A DNA stretch of 64,000 nucleotides, taken from the NCBI RefSeq assembly GCF_024763615.1, contig NC_077225.1, positions 4,526,001 through 4,590,000 of the forward strand, read 5' to 3'. Made by a program: the position numbers and the translations under genes. A model generated the notes under the pieces. That model did no database searches, had not been told where the DNA came from, and worked only from the letters and a program-made list of their open reading frames with translations. Source of the DNA: Phlebotomus papatasi (lineage: Eukaryota; Arthropoda; Insecta; Diptera; Psychodidae). This document shows, in pieces, positions 11,010-20,397 of this stretch. Within the stretch, counting starts at the first letter, position 1. Every line of letters begins with the position of its first letter.

Positions 11010-11643
11010 AACCTAAATTGATATGGTCAAAGAAAATCTAAATTTCGTAGCAATATGCGTAAGTATTTCCCTAATTTTCCAATGGATCTTAATAATTCTC
11101 GGTGCATTACGCATAATTTTACTTACAGCGTTGTTTTTCCTTTAGATTCTGCAAGACTTGAAATTTCACTCCTCACGGAACACGTTTTGATCACAAAAAT
11201 GACAGATTTTCTTGAGTTTTTATCGATATATCGCGATCGTTGCCCTCCGATATGTCGCCCGATATATCCCGTTTGTCTCCACAAGGGATATTTCACGATT
11301 TCCCCGCTCAAATTTCCCAGTCAGTCTTATTATGTCGCGGTGACGGAAAGAAAGTAAACAAGTTTGCGATTTCTCAAAGAAAGTGTTTTCCTCGGTTTCT
11401 CCGTTGTTCTCGGAGTACTCAGGTACTTGGGTTTTGTTCAGATAGGCTCTCGTGATCACGCTATCGACGCAAGGTGTGAATTTGTTTGGAGAATTCTCGG
11501 AAATGTGATGTCATCGCTTCTGTGAAAATCTGTTATTTCTACAAGAAAAATTTCCTACCTTCTCGTTGAAATTACTTTTCTTACACCTCTAATGACCATT
11601 TGGATGACCAGTGGTCGTGGAATATTCATCCCACTTGCTGAAA
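11010..11643. other. Leader of the gag-only element
   Basis: Between the 5' LTR (11644-11763, read on minus) and gag. No gene seen. The bases next to the LTR, TTTCAGCAAGTGGG on the minus strand, are where the primer-binding site should be, but I cannot assign the tRNA. Confidence 0.45.
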
Positions 11644-11763
11644 TGTGAGGAAATCCTGCAGAGATGTGCCACCGCACCTCCTGCCACTGCCATTGCACAA
11701 CACACACTGACAGATGTATGACAGGTTGGCAGATGGTATCCCGCCAATGGATATAACCTTACA
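11644..11763 (-). repeat. LTR (5', in element sense) of gag-only element
   Basis: Second 120-bp LTR, followed outside by the CTTG target duplication (11764-11767). Confidence 0.88.
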
Positions 11764-11767
11764 CTTG

Positions 11768-12250
11768 TTTATCAACAAAGTCAGCTGGTTACGTTGCTCA
11801 GCCCCCCAATTCCGATGGCCGTCACGAAATTTATCCAGATTTTTTGGGATGGTGGTTGTGTGTGTGAAGCCGCTTCAGCTCATATTTTGTGCACTTTTGA
11901 GCAAATTATTCACATTTAAACACAGAAACACCCTTTATGAAATGAAAATTATTGTAATTTGATTTACTAAAACATTAAATTCGCGAAAAACTAGAGAAAA
12001 ATCCGTGAAATTCAACGCTTGTTCAATGAGGCTGTCATTTCTCAATCATGCCATTGCTCTCCCTCGCACTCTCTCGTTCACTCTTTAATTGCGGGATATT
12101 TTCAAAATCATTTCCGTTACATAGACAGCTTCATCAAATCACTCAAATTTTAATTTCTTTGTTACAAGTGTGGTCCACGGCAACAAAATAATTTTTTTAA
12201 ATGATTTTTCCATATGAATTTATTAATGCCTTGGGGATTTAATAAACAAC
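11768..12250 (-). pseudogene. Gypsy-1 5' region: untranslated leader and N-terminal start fused to pol
   Basis: On minus, an ATG near 11885 opens MS*SG...PKNLDKFRDGHRNWG and continues as AEQRNQLTLLINK into pol. A second copy at 28490-28918 reads the same start without the stop (MSWSGITYTATIPNNLDKF). Gypsy elements normally have a full gag and protease here, so this copy either has a deletion joining the first residues to pol or belongs to a family with an unusual layout. Upstream sequence to about 12250 is shared with the second copy and is leader or LTR. Function is lost. Confidence 0.6.
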
Positions 12251-12503
12251 TTCGTTATGAACTATAATACTTAAAGTTTTTTTTTTCTAAAGCACAGTGC
12301 AATAAAATGAAATCCTTTCTTGTGGGGGATGCAAGTGGATGAGTACTTTTGTTTTCCTTTTGGTGTTTCATGAACATGTTCTCCCAAGACATTTATGGAG
12401 GAATATCACGTCAAATTTCTGAGATATCTTTAGGTAAAAATTCTCAAGAAATTAAAAAAACTTGATTGTTTAAACTCGTATTTATCTCAATAATTGTACA
12501 TTA

Positions 12504-12726
12504 TGAAGCGAAATGAAAATGCGTGGTGAAGTTTTCGCGGTTTATTGAGTAGAACTGAACCAAATTACAATGGGTCGCGAACATTTTATAATGTCGCGAC
12601 ATTTCTTGTATAAAAATAATAATAAATTTAATATAAATAATGGAAAGAGAAAGAGTAAAGGTGTCAAAGCAGGAAAAGTGCATTCTAAAAGTTAAGCATT
12701 TTGGGCACTTTTCCTCTTTTGCAACA
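12504..12726 (-). repeat. 3' LTR of the gag-protease element
   Basis: 223-bp repeat of 15929-16151. It starts TGAAGCG and ends TTGCAACA on the plus strand. Confidence 0.88.
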
Positions 12727-12739
12727 CTCCTCCCCTTTT
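12727..12739 (-). promoter_or_regulatory. Polypurine tract
   Basis: AAAAGGGGAGGAG on the minus strand, immediately before the 3' LTR. It is the plus-strand primer site in reverse transcription (family knowledge) and is well preserved. Confidence 0.8.
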
Positions 12740-13120
12740 GGACGAAGGCATATAAATTAATATATCTAATTACATTAAATTTTTTTTTTTTTTTTTTTTT
12801 ACAATGGTGTATCTTTCTTTTTTTTTTGTATATAATTTGTATTTTTGTATACGATTGGCAATAAAATTTTAAAATTCATATCATTAATGTAGACTATTTT
12901 TTACAATAAAAAAAGACAATTAGATTATAAGTTACAATAAATAGTTATAAATTATAGCTTGTTTGTTTACCGTGATCGTCAAATATAATAATGATACAAT
13001 AGTATAGAAAAGTATAATATAGTATAGAATATAAAGTATAATAAATAGTGGTATAAAATATTGCAAATATTAGCATTACACAATGAATAGATTACTTAAA
13101 TTAATTATTTTTGTATATAG
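12740..13120. other. AT-rich 3' untranslated region
   Basis: Long T and TA runs; no gene. Confidence 0.6.
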
Positions 13121-14326
13121 CTACTTTTTTTTTTTTTTTTTTTTGGCGGTGTTTTTTTTTTTTATATAAAGAAAAGAATACTCTGGAAGGGTTATTTTAA
13201 AAAAAATAGGTTTTCTTATAGGCGTTTCATAGACGTCATTTGGTAGAGGAGGCGGAAGAGCAGGTAATGACGGTCGTTCAAGCAATACCGAAGAAGCTAC
13301 AATAGGAATCGGTGGCGAAATCACTCGCCGACGGCGAAATTCTCGGTCATTAACATTCAGTTTTTCATTAACTTGAAGAATTGACAAAATTTTATTTGCC
13401 CTTGCTTCTATATCTGAATCATCATTTTTAGTGGTGGGCTCCAAAGAGAATACACAATATTCGTGGAGAAGGTCAGTAATCGGAGCAATGCGTTGCACTT
13501 GAACTGTGTGCGGATTTTTATTTATTATGGGAATTCGCGCTTTATTATTTATTGGGGTGATGACACAATCCGGAATATATACTTTGTCATCAAAATTATG
13601 TTGGTGACACACTTGAGGTTCATTATGCGGAAATGCAAATTCAACATAAGTTTCGGAATTGGGTCTCAATTGAATTTGGTCTGAATCAGCATTTTGTGAA
13701 GAAATTCTTTCTGTGGGCTCATTGGTCTTGTCATGCGTGGAAGACTGATTTTGGGGAGAATCATCGAATTCTGGCGATAAGAGCGGATCGCTTTTTGCAT
13801 GCGATTTAGATAAATTATTTTGGCCAGGGGAATTCGAGTTAAATTCATCTTGGAGACGATGCTGATCCAGAGAAAAAGGAATGAATGGAACAGCTATCTG
13901 TAATTTGTTAAAGAGAACGAGCCTTTGATTGACATGAATCACTGCATCTAATGCTGATAAAAGATCTCTCCCTATGATGCCATCAAAAGGGAATGGTCTG
14001 TTAGGAAGTACGTGGAGCAATGCTAAGACATCTTGATGATCAAATGACGTAAATCCCATACGTAGTGAGACTGTACCGAGTGTCTTCACTACACCTTCAG
14101 TTATTCCTCCAATTGCCATTGTTCTTGAGACCACAACAGGCATTTCCGGGTGTAAGCATCTAAGTTTTATAAAGGAAAAAGGAGAGCCGGTGTCCACTAA
14201 AAATGTAAATTGAGCCCTATCTGTTTTGTAAACGCAATATACTTCTAATAAGTGAGGATTTTCGGGCTTTTCAATAAAATAGCTGGGTATTTTAATAACT
14301 TTTTCCCGGTCGACAGGTGATCTCAT
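13121..14326 (-). CDS. Retroviral-type aspartic protease ORF
   Basis: 401-aa frame from an ATG that overlaps the previous stop as ATGA. The protease domain is at residues 25-145: FTFLVDTGSPFSFI holds the catalytic Asp-Thr-Gly, and the second conserved block is FDGIIGRDLLSALDAV. The rest is low-complexity and hydrophilic with no RT motif, ending in a lysine run from a poly(A)-like tract. The protease matures Gag in the particle. A protease-only pol with a long non-enzymatic tail is unusual; the tail may be a remnant or an added domain. The active site looks intact. Confidence 0.75.
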   Translation of the reverse strand: MRSPVDREKVIKIPSYFIEKPENPHLLEVYCVYKTDRAQFTFLVDTGSPFSFIKLRCLHPEMPVVVSRTMAIGGITEGVVKTLGTVSLRMGFTSFDHQDVLALLHVLPNRPFPFDGIIGRDLLSALDAVIHVNQRLVLFNKLQIAVPFIPFSLDQHRLQDEFNSNSPGQNNLSKSHAKSDPLLSPEFDDSPQNQSSTHDKTNEPTERISSQNADSDQIQLRPNSETYVEFAFPHNEPQVCHQHNFDDKVYIPDCVITPINNKARIPIINKNPHTVQVQRIAPITDLLHEYCVFSLEPTTKNDDSDIEARANKILSILQVNEKLNVNDREFRRRRVISPPIPIVASSVLLERPSLPALPPPLPNDVYETPIRKPIFFKITLPEYSFLYIKKKNTAKKKKKKK

Positions 14327-14910
14327 TGCATTTGACCTGCCGACCGAATTTCGTTTTCCGACTCGCGTGTCTCATGAGTCTGAGAACAATTAGGAAATGA
14401 ATTAAGCGGGAGGGCGGTGGAATTAAATTGACCTCCTGGGGGATTGAAAAACGTAGTTTCATTAGGATTTAAAGAAGATCTTCCACCAGTATTATTCAAT
14501 ATAGATTGATTATTATTAGAAGTTCGATTAAAAGACGAATTGTTATTCTGATGAGCGGAATGATTTTGGCGAAAATTTCTGGAATGATTTGGGCGAAAAT
14601 TGGAATTTTGGGTGTGAGAGTTGTTTTGGGGCTGATTTGAATTATCTCTAGGACGGTTAGACTGATTTCCCCCATGAGAATTTCTGAAATTAGAATTATT
14701 TGTCGATCTGTTTCCTATATTTTCCGCTGAATTCTCAGTTGGGTGGAAGGGAAGAGATCGTAATCTGTTTTCTGCAAAGGTGAGTGCCGCATTAATAGTT
14801 TTAAAATCGCGCGTCAGCATAATAATTCTTGTATCGGTATTGCGGATTGCACTACAGAATACATCTAATGCCTCTCGTAAATTTTTCGATTTAACTGATG
14901 GGGAAAGAAT
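14323..14910 (-). pseudogene. Gag C-terminal, Asn/Gln-rich region (frameshifted from capsid)
   Basis: Continues capsid homology (SKNLREALDVFCSAIRN, then TRDFKTINAALTFAE) in a frame different from the capsid piece at 14891-15301, so a one-base shift occurred near 14905. It then becomes an Asn/Gln/Arg-rich tail with NNNSSFNRTSNNN-type repeats. No CCHC knuckle is present; the basic Asn-rich tail may replace it. The stop overlaps the protease ATG. Confidence 0.65.
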
Positions 14911-15470
14911 CCCGTCGCAATGCCCTTAACGCATCCTCTACCCTTTTTGCGAATTGTCTTAATGTTTCCTTAGGTCCTATCGAGAGTTTTTGTAATGAAA
15001 GTGCAGCTTCTCCAATACTCAATTCAGGTTCATTTACAGAATTAATTACATTGCGAAATTCTTCATAAGAATTATAATTTTGACCTCTTAGAACTTCATA
15101 AATTTCAGAATCTACTTTTAGCAAAAGATATCGAATAAATTCCATATCTCTTGCTCCCTCATATTGCTTGAAAAATTCCTCATAAATTCCATCACAAATC
15201 GCGAGAAAATGGACAATAACTCTTGACTCACCCGTACAAACAGGAATATTTTTGTAGAGTTCCTGGAACTGAAGAAGGTTTCTGCTCTCTTGTAGCGACA
15301 TTGTAGACGATGTAGATGTCCGATGAACAGGATTTGGTGGCAGAGGTGGAGGATTTGTTGGTTTTTGTGGTGGTGATCGCTTTGAAGACTGCTGTGGCTT
15401 TGTAGATTGCTGAGATGGCTCTGGAGGATGCTGAGATGTTTGAGTAGGCTCCAGCGATGATTTTTGTGAA
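14891..15470 (-). pseudogene. Gag capsid, with Pro/Gln-rich lead-in
   Basis: Minus frame with SLQESRNLLQFQELYK, SRVIVHFLAICDGIYEEFFK, MEFIRYLLLKVDSEIYE, then SLQKLSIGPKETLRQFAKRV, the layout of 17.6/297-like gypsy capsids. Upstream in the same frame lies a PQ-rich stretch (TQTSQHPPEPSQQSTKPQQS) reaching to about 15470, where a one-base change shifts the frame from the N-terminal block. Confidence 0.65.
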
Positions 15471-15890
15471 TGATGATTTTTGTGGAGCCTTTGATGGTTC
15501 TCCCAAGGATAGATGTTGAGACGACTTTGATGTAGCTTTCCTTGGTGTTTCCTCGTTGAACACAGGAATTTCTTCGTCAGATTCGGATGAATTGAAGACT
15601 ACAGGCAGCTTCTCGATCTCTTTCAGCAGAGGAGTCACTCCAAGCGATAGGTGGGTTTGGGCTGTAGAAGGCGTCGGTGGTGACCGTTGTAGTAGACTGC
15701 TTTTCTTGAAGGGATCAGCGGCTTCTAATTTGGCTGCACAGGATGGTTCTGCGACTCCTAAATCGGCTATGCAGGAGGGTTCAGCGGATTTCACTTCACC
15801 AGAGCAAGATTTGCTCTTCACTTTCACTTCTTTGACTAGCACTTTTTTTCCGCGTAAATTAAAGCTAGTGCGCTTCATGGAATATTCACA
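15471..15890 (-). pseudogene. Gag N-terminal block, shifted frame
   Basis: From an ATG near 15880 (MKRTSFNLRGKKVLVKE), Ser/Ala/Lys-rich and hydrophilic, with the pattern SAEPSCIADLG/VAEPSCAAKLE repeated. It leads directly toward the PQ-rich segment after a one-base shift. It lies between the primer-binding site and capsid, as a gag N-terminus would. No known domain. Confidence 0.5.
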
Positions 15891-15910
15891 CACGTGACAC
15901 TTTGTGCTAT

Positions 15911-15927
15911 TCCTGGTCACGGCACCA
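15911..15927 (-). promoter_or_regulatory. Primer-binding site of the gag-protease element
   Basis: TGGTGCCGTGACCAGGA on the minus strand, one base inside the 5' LTR. It has the TGG start of a tRNA 3'-end complement. Confidence 0.7.
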
Positions 15928-15928
15928 C

Positions 15929-16151
15929 TGAAGCGAAATGAAAATGCGTGGTGAAGTTTTCGCGGTTTATTGAGTAGAACTGAACCAAATTACAATGGGT
16001 CGCGAACATTTTATAATGTCGCGACATTTCTTGTATAAAAATAATAATAAATTTAATATAAATAATGGAAAGAGGAAGAGTAAAGGTGTCAAAGCAGGAA
16101 AAGTGCATTCTAAAAGTTAAGCATTTTGGGCACTTTTCCTGTTTTGCAACA
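15929..16151 (-). repeat. 5' LTR of the gag-protease element
   Basis: 223-bp LTR. On minus it starts TGTTGCAAAA and ends in TTCGCTTCA. ATTA target duplication follows. Confidence 0.88.
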
Positions 16152-16155
16152 ATTA

Positions 16156-16480
16156 CAGAACATTGATGTCCAGAATCCAGAAATGATTTTTGCAGGAGAA
16201 TTCAAGGAAAAATTCCCTAGAACAAACTAATTTTCTATCATTTAATTTTTCTTGTAATTTTCTCGATTTTTCTCATAAATCCTTGAATATTCTTCAAACT
16301 TATAAATAAGGCTGTATAGGACAACTTGTGTCCTTCGCGAAAATATTTCCTTGAAGAAAGAGCTGGGGCCACTGAATATCATAGGATGGGAAGGAAGAGG
16401 TAATGTTAACATCATCGTAAAACATGAACAAAATAATCTATTAAAATATGAATATTAGGTCTTTGGATTATAAATCTTTT
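16156..16480. other. No gene seen
   Basis: AT-rich, no reading frame or repeat recognised. Confidence 0.5.
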
Positions 16481-16925
16481 CTTCCTAGAGATTTCGGTGC
16501 CCTGCGCAGCGCACCTTCTTCATTGGTCGAAAATGTCAGGTTTCTGGGGATTTGGCTTTCTTGGGGCCAAAGGGATGTCTTCATTGGGTACATGCGGTAC
16601 ATGGGTCCTGAATCACACACTCCACGAACAATTTTACGGCGATATTTTACTTTTTACAAATAAGTTACTAAATGAGTTAAGCAAAACTTAGTTAGTAGCC
16701 AAGAAAGATTTTTATTTCATTTTGTTTAACTTGTGTAGTAACTAGTAATCTTATTTGTAAAAAGTAAAATATCCCTGTAAAATTGTTCGTGAAGTGTGTG
16801 ACTCAGAACCCATGTACCCAATGAAGACATCCCTTTGGCCCCCAAGAAAGACAAAGTCCCAGAAACCTGACATTTTCGACCCGTGAAAAAGGTCCGCAGG
16901 GAACCGAAAAAGCTCTGAGAAGAAA
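16481..16925. repeat. Foldback MITE
   Basis: Two inverted arms of about 190 bp (16481-16690 and 16742-16925) around a loop of roughly 50 bp. The arms share AAAATGTCAGGTTTCTGGG / its complement and a terminal TTCGGT...CCCTGCG / CGCAGGGAACCGAA part, with moderate divergence. No coding capacity. This is a non-autonomous DNA transposon by structure; its superfamily is unknown. Confidence 0.7.
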
Positions 16926-17480
16926 TGTTTTTTTTTTATTCTGGGCTGAAATGTTCCATTCAACGACCATCAGATTATTGTTGTTAATAAATTGTTACAC
17001 CGGTCCCTTACGCTTAAGTTCTCCGTGTTTATGATCTTCAGAGAACTTAGCTCTTTTTTCGAGAATATTTTCGTGAAAAAGACAAGTAGTCTTGCGCAAT
17101 CCTTTTCGGAGATTCGACGGATATTCAGGGATTTATGAAGAAAATGAAGAAAATTATAGTAAGAATTAATTATAGTTTAAAAATGTAGTTCTAGGAAAAA
17201 CTTCTTTGAATTTTTTTTGACAAATAGTTTCTGGACAACACCATCCTACTCGTTATTGAAATAACATGCATTTAATCAAATACTTTTACCCATTTCTTGA
17301 GAATTTTCACATTAAGATATTTTAGAATGTTGAAGTGATGGACCATAAGTATCTTTGTGGGTTCTGGAGACACCAAGAAACCCCAAAGTATTCATCGATA
17401 ATTATTTCAATTTTTCGTCGTGGACATTAAATTTATGTAATTATATATTACATAAAATTAATAGAAACAATTTTAACAAA
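16926..17480. other. No gene seen
   Basis: AT-rich; no supported feature. The upstream limit of the next LTR may lie inside this stretch. Confidence 0.4.
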
Positions 17481-18055
17481 AATTTTTGAGCACTAAATCG
17501 TGAAATTTTCACTTAAAATGCATCTATTTTGCCATCTCACGACCTCCAGGAGCTCGCGAGATAAAATTCGCGGGATATTCAAAATAACAGCAATTATTCC
17601 GCTTTTTGTGCACTACTACACATGCCATCCCTCTGAAAGCGCCACACTCTTTATCCGTGCCCACTCATACAGAGTGAAAACTCTGTGTATGATGTATATT
17701 TCTATTTCGCAAAATCGGGAAAATTTTGGCGGGATAGCAATGTGACGGCGTCAGAATTGCATCACAGAAGACACATCTTCGTGAATATGGATGTCAGATT
17801 CATTTATCATCACTGGAGACACCTTGGATATGTTTTTGGTTGTGACTTCCCGAAACAGGCAACTGTCCTTGGAGCTGATGACGTCAATCCCCGAAGATTC
17901 TGTGGTGTTGGCGCTAAGTGCGCAGCACGAGATGGCGCTCGGGTGAGCCATGACATGTCATGTCAAGTGTGCGTGTTATGGTGAATGGAAGCAGCGTATT
18001 AATAAAGAAGTGAAATAAGATAAAAACTGGTGTTTCATTGAACGTAGATGCCACA
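17481..18055 (+). repeat. 5' LTR (right end certain, left end not) of a gypsy element
   Basis: Ends ...GATGCCACA directly before a primer site, with an AATAAA at about 18000. The partner LTR is absent because the element is cut at 19737, so the left edge is a guess. Confidence 0.5.
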
Positions 18056-18057
18056 AT

Positions 18058-18074
18058 TGGCGACCGAGGTGAAG
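18058..18074 (+). promoter_or_regulatory. Primer-binding site
   Basis: TGGCGACCGAGGTGAAG two bases after the LTR end; resembles the TGGCGACC primer sites of gypsy-type elements. Confidence 0.65.
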
Positions 18075-18297
18075 TACGGTGAGTGCATTGATAAGATGAA
18101 AGTGAATTTTCTAGAGTTCAGAAAGAATAATTGAAGAAATAGCGAAATCATGCGAGTGGTCACTAACGGGAACTTCCATTTCCGAGAAATGTGGAAGAAC
18201 TTTCTTGTTATATGGAAATTTCGACATTCACACTTCATATTAGAACATTTCGGTCACAAATGATTATCCTAGGTGTGTTGAGTGAGGAAAATGACGC

Positions 18298-19060
18298 AAC
18301 AGTTTCTTAAGTGAGAACATCTCTTAAATTAGGATAAAAGCCTCTTAAATTAGGATATTTATGATGATAATGATATTTAGGATAATGATGACGATTGCGA
18401 AAAGCTCTCAAATTAGAATGTCTTAAATGACGATTAGGAAATTTCTTAAATGAGAATGTCTTAAATGACGATTAAAAGTTCTTTAATGAGAATGTCTTAA
18501 ATGACGATTGGTAAATCTCTTAAATGAGAATGTCTTAAATGACGATTGGTAAATTTCTTAAATAAGAATGTCTTAAATGACGATTAAATGTTCTTAAATG
18601 AGAATGTCTTTAATGACGATTAAAGGTTCTTAAATGAGAATGTCTTAAATGACGATTAAAGGTTCTTAAATGAGAATGTCTTAAATGACGATTAAAAGTT
18701 CTTAAATGAGAATGTCTTTAATGACGATTAAAGGTTCTTAAATGAGAATGTCTTAAATGACGATTAAAGGTTCTTAAATGAGAATGTCTTAAATGACGAT
18801 TAAAAGTTCTTAAATGAGAATGTCTTAAATGACGATTGGTAAATTTCTTAAATGAGAATGTCTTAAATGACGATTTAAAATTCTTAAATGAGATTGTCTT
18901 AAATAACGATAAAATGTTCTTAAATGAGGATGTCATAAATGACGACTAAAAAGGTTCATAAATGGGAATATCTTAAATGACAATTCAGAAATTTCTTAAA
19001 TGAAAATGTCTTAAATGACGATAAAAAAATCTTAAATGAGAATGTCTTAAACGCGATTGG
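18298..19060 (+). repeat. 35-36-bp minisatellite in a retrotransposon leader
   Basis: About 20 head-to-tail units of the form TTCTTAAATGAGAATGTCTT + AAATGACGATTAAAGG. The middle units are nearly identical and the edge units decayed. It lies between the primer site and gag. No unique spacers, so not a CRISPR array. Recent unit-level expansion is suggested by the homogeneous core. Confidence 0.85.
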
Positions 19061-19222
19061 GAAGTCTTTTTGTAAAGAAGGGTTTTAAATAGGTTAGAAA
19101 TTTTTAAATGACCTTGAGAAAATTCCTTAATGGAGTAAAAGAGGAAAAACAAAGAGAAAATAGTTAATATTTAATCGATAAAGTTGATATTTAATACAAT
19201 TTTTGCAGATTCTTAGCACACG

Positions 19223-19737
19223 ATGAGTAAGAGCTGCAATTTGCCACCTTTTCAATACAAATCATTGGCTGCCAACCAAGTCAGGACGGAATGGGAGAAA
19301 TTGAAAAGAGTATTCGAGAACTATGCTGAGATATGTGGGAAGAAGAAACGAAGGAAGTTGAAAGCTCAGCTGTTGCACTGTAGAGGGTTTGAGTTGCAAG
19401 AGATCTTTTACAAGATCCCAGGAGCTGATGTCAAGGAAGATGAGACTGCAGTGAGAAAGTTGGACGAGTACTTTGCTCCAAAAAGACATGACTCGTATGA
19501 GAGACACATTTTCTGGTCAATAAAACCAGAACAAGATGAGTCATTGGAGAAAGTTATCTTGCGACTCCGAACTCAAGCTGAAAAGTGCAAATTTGGCACC
19601 AATGAGCAAGAAGCTATGGAAAATGCCATTATCGATAGGATAATAATGCTATCGTCCGCCGAACTGAAGGAAAAGCTTCTTGGGAAGCGCGAGATGTCTC
19701 TCGACGATATGGTTGAATATGTTCATGCATATCAGAT
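19223..19737 (+). pseudogene. Gypsy gag, truncated by LTR insertion
   Basis: ATG start, MSKSCNLPPFQYKSLA. The capsid fold of K02A2.6-type insect gypsy elements is visible: EWEKLKRVFENYAEI, LKAQLLHCRGFELQEIF, DETAVRKLDEYFAPK, ERHIFWSIKPEQDE and VILRLRTQAEKCKFG. The frame is uninterrupted until 19737, where the mdg1-like LTR begins and closes it after two more codons. Zinc knuckles and pol are missing on this side and do not reappear right of 26166, so the rest of this element is not in the window. Confidence 0.75.
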
Positions 19738-19884
19738 TGTATGGTAAGGTACGAACCCTAATGCTGATGCATTATTATTTGAATAAGCATTTATTGGATT
19801 TATTATAATTACACTTTGTACTTTTGAAGACAGTCAATAAATCGAGTTGGAAGGAGAAAGATCGTGGCGTTCTCAGTTACCACA
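19738..19884 (+). repeat. 5' LTR of mdg1-like element
   Basis: 147 bp, TGTATGG...TTACCACA, followed directly by TGGCGATCC. Confidence 0.9.
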
Positions 19885-19902
19885 TGGCGATCCTTGCCAA
19901 TG
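19885..19902 (+). promoter_or_regulatory. Primer-binding site
   Basis: TGGCGATCCTTGCCAATG, abutting the LTR as in mdg1/412 relatives. Confidence 0.65.
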
Positions 19903-19966
19903 TGTATGTGGAAGTTGCGTAGACAAATTTTATTAGTGAATCACAGTGGTTTTGCAGTTTTTAATT

Positions 19967-20116
19967 ATGGAAATCATTAACGGAAAGAGCGAAGAAAGAG
20001 TGTTTATTGAAAACTGTATCGTAGGATTTTTTTGCACCACAGCAGTGATTTTTCTGATAATTTTAACAATTTTAGTTATTAAACAGAAAATTTGTTGTAA
20101 AATAAGCGAATTATAA
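19967..20116 (+). CDS. Small membrane ORF 1 (49 aa) before gag
   Basis: ATG start, hydrophilic 16-aa N-terminus, then one membrane segment (about residues 17-38: CIVGFFCTTAVIFLIILTIL) and a short basic Cys-containing tail (KQKICCKI). It ends 14 bp before the next small ORF. Not recognised by name. Small leader ORFs have been described in 412/mdg1-type elements, but I cannot confirm homology. The intact frame next to a heavily mutated gag-pol may reflect its small size. Confidence 0.5.
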   Translation: MEIINGKSEERVFIENCIVGFFCTTAVIFLIILTILVIKQKICCKISEL

Positions 20117-20130
20117 ACAATTAAGCAAAA

Positions 20131-20397
20131 ATGGGAGGAAGTGCGAGCCAACCGACTGTGTTATCAGACAAAGAAACTGTCGTAATTAATAATGATCAAG
20201 CAAGTGGAAGTGCTTCAGGAGACCAGATGTTCGGAAATTCAATCAGAATGTTAGAAACTCTACTCGTTTTCGTGGTCATAGCAATGATCTGCGTTGCCTT
20301 GTATTACTTATACAAAAAGATGAAAAAAGACATAGTGAATGAACTAAATCGACATTTGCAGAGAGACATTAGCCCTCAAGTTCCAAGTGTGGTGTAA
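20131..20397 (+). CDS. Small membrane ORF 2 (88 aa), possible N-myristoylation
   Basis: ATG start. The N-terminus MGGSASQPT has Gly at position 2 and Ser at 6, matching the N-myristoylation pattern. A single membrane segment follows (about residues 43-62, LLVFVVIAMICVALYYLYKK) with a basic flank and a charged C-terminus. The layout suggests a lipid-anchored plus membrane-spanning protein, perhaps directing particles to membranes. This is inference, with no enzymatic domain. It precedes gag by about 450 bp. Confidence 0.6.
   Translation: MGGSASQPTVLSDKETVVINNDQASGSASGDQMFGNSIRMLETLLVFVVIAMICVALYYLYKKMKKDIVNELNRHLQRDISPQVPSVV

Larger units (their letters stand above)
8580..11763 (-). mobile_element. 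Gag-only LTR retrotransposon with 120-bp LTRs
   Basis: Bounded by two 120-bp repeats that look identical (8580-8699 and 11644-11763), starting TGTGAGG and ending CTTACA (TG..CA), flanked by CTTG target duplications at 8576-8579 and 11764-11767. Removing it joins Gypsy-1 pol in frame (LTLLINK to YKDYFAKNL). Inside is a gag gene on the minus strand but no protease, reverse transcriptase or integrase. It must have moved using another element's enzymes. Identical LTRs indicate recent insertion. Confidence 0.88.
4803..12250 (-). mobile_element. Gypsy-1: Ty3/gypsy retrotransposon relic with two nested insertions
   Basis: Minus-strand parts in order: a short N-terminal start (11768-12250), pol up to and including the RT N-terminus (8507-8579 joined to 11768-11850), RT and RNase H (7180-8506), and integrase (4803-7175). 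It is split by a gag-only LTR element (8580-11763) and a non-LTR element (5563-6951). Both insertions are bounded by target duplications and removing them restores continuous protein homology. Numerous stops, frameshifts and a changed RT active site show it is dead. Confidence 0.8.
12504..16151 (-). mobile_element. Gag-protease LTR retrotransposon lacking reverse transcriptase
   Basis: Two 223-bp LTRs (12504-12726, 15929-16151) differ at two positions seen and have TG..CA ends and ATTA target duplications (12500-12503, 16152-16155). On minus: primer site TGGTGCCGTGACCAGGA just inside the 5' LTR (15911-15927), gag (frameshifted), an Asn/Gln-rich linker, an aspartic protease, and a polypurine tract AAAAGGGGAGGAG touching the 3' LTR. 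No RT, RNase H or integrase is present, so it is non-autonomous. Confidence 0.88.

Noticed and set aside
18298..19060. CRISPR-like array
   Set aside because: Units are contiguous without unique spacers, and the context is a eukaryotic retrotransposon leader; a minisatellite.
20131..20397. Retroviral-type envelope gene in the mdg1-like element
   Set aside because: Too short, placed before gag, no signal peptide or fusion region; treated as a small membrane ORF only.
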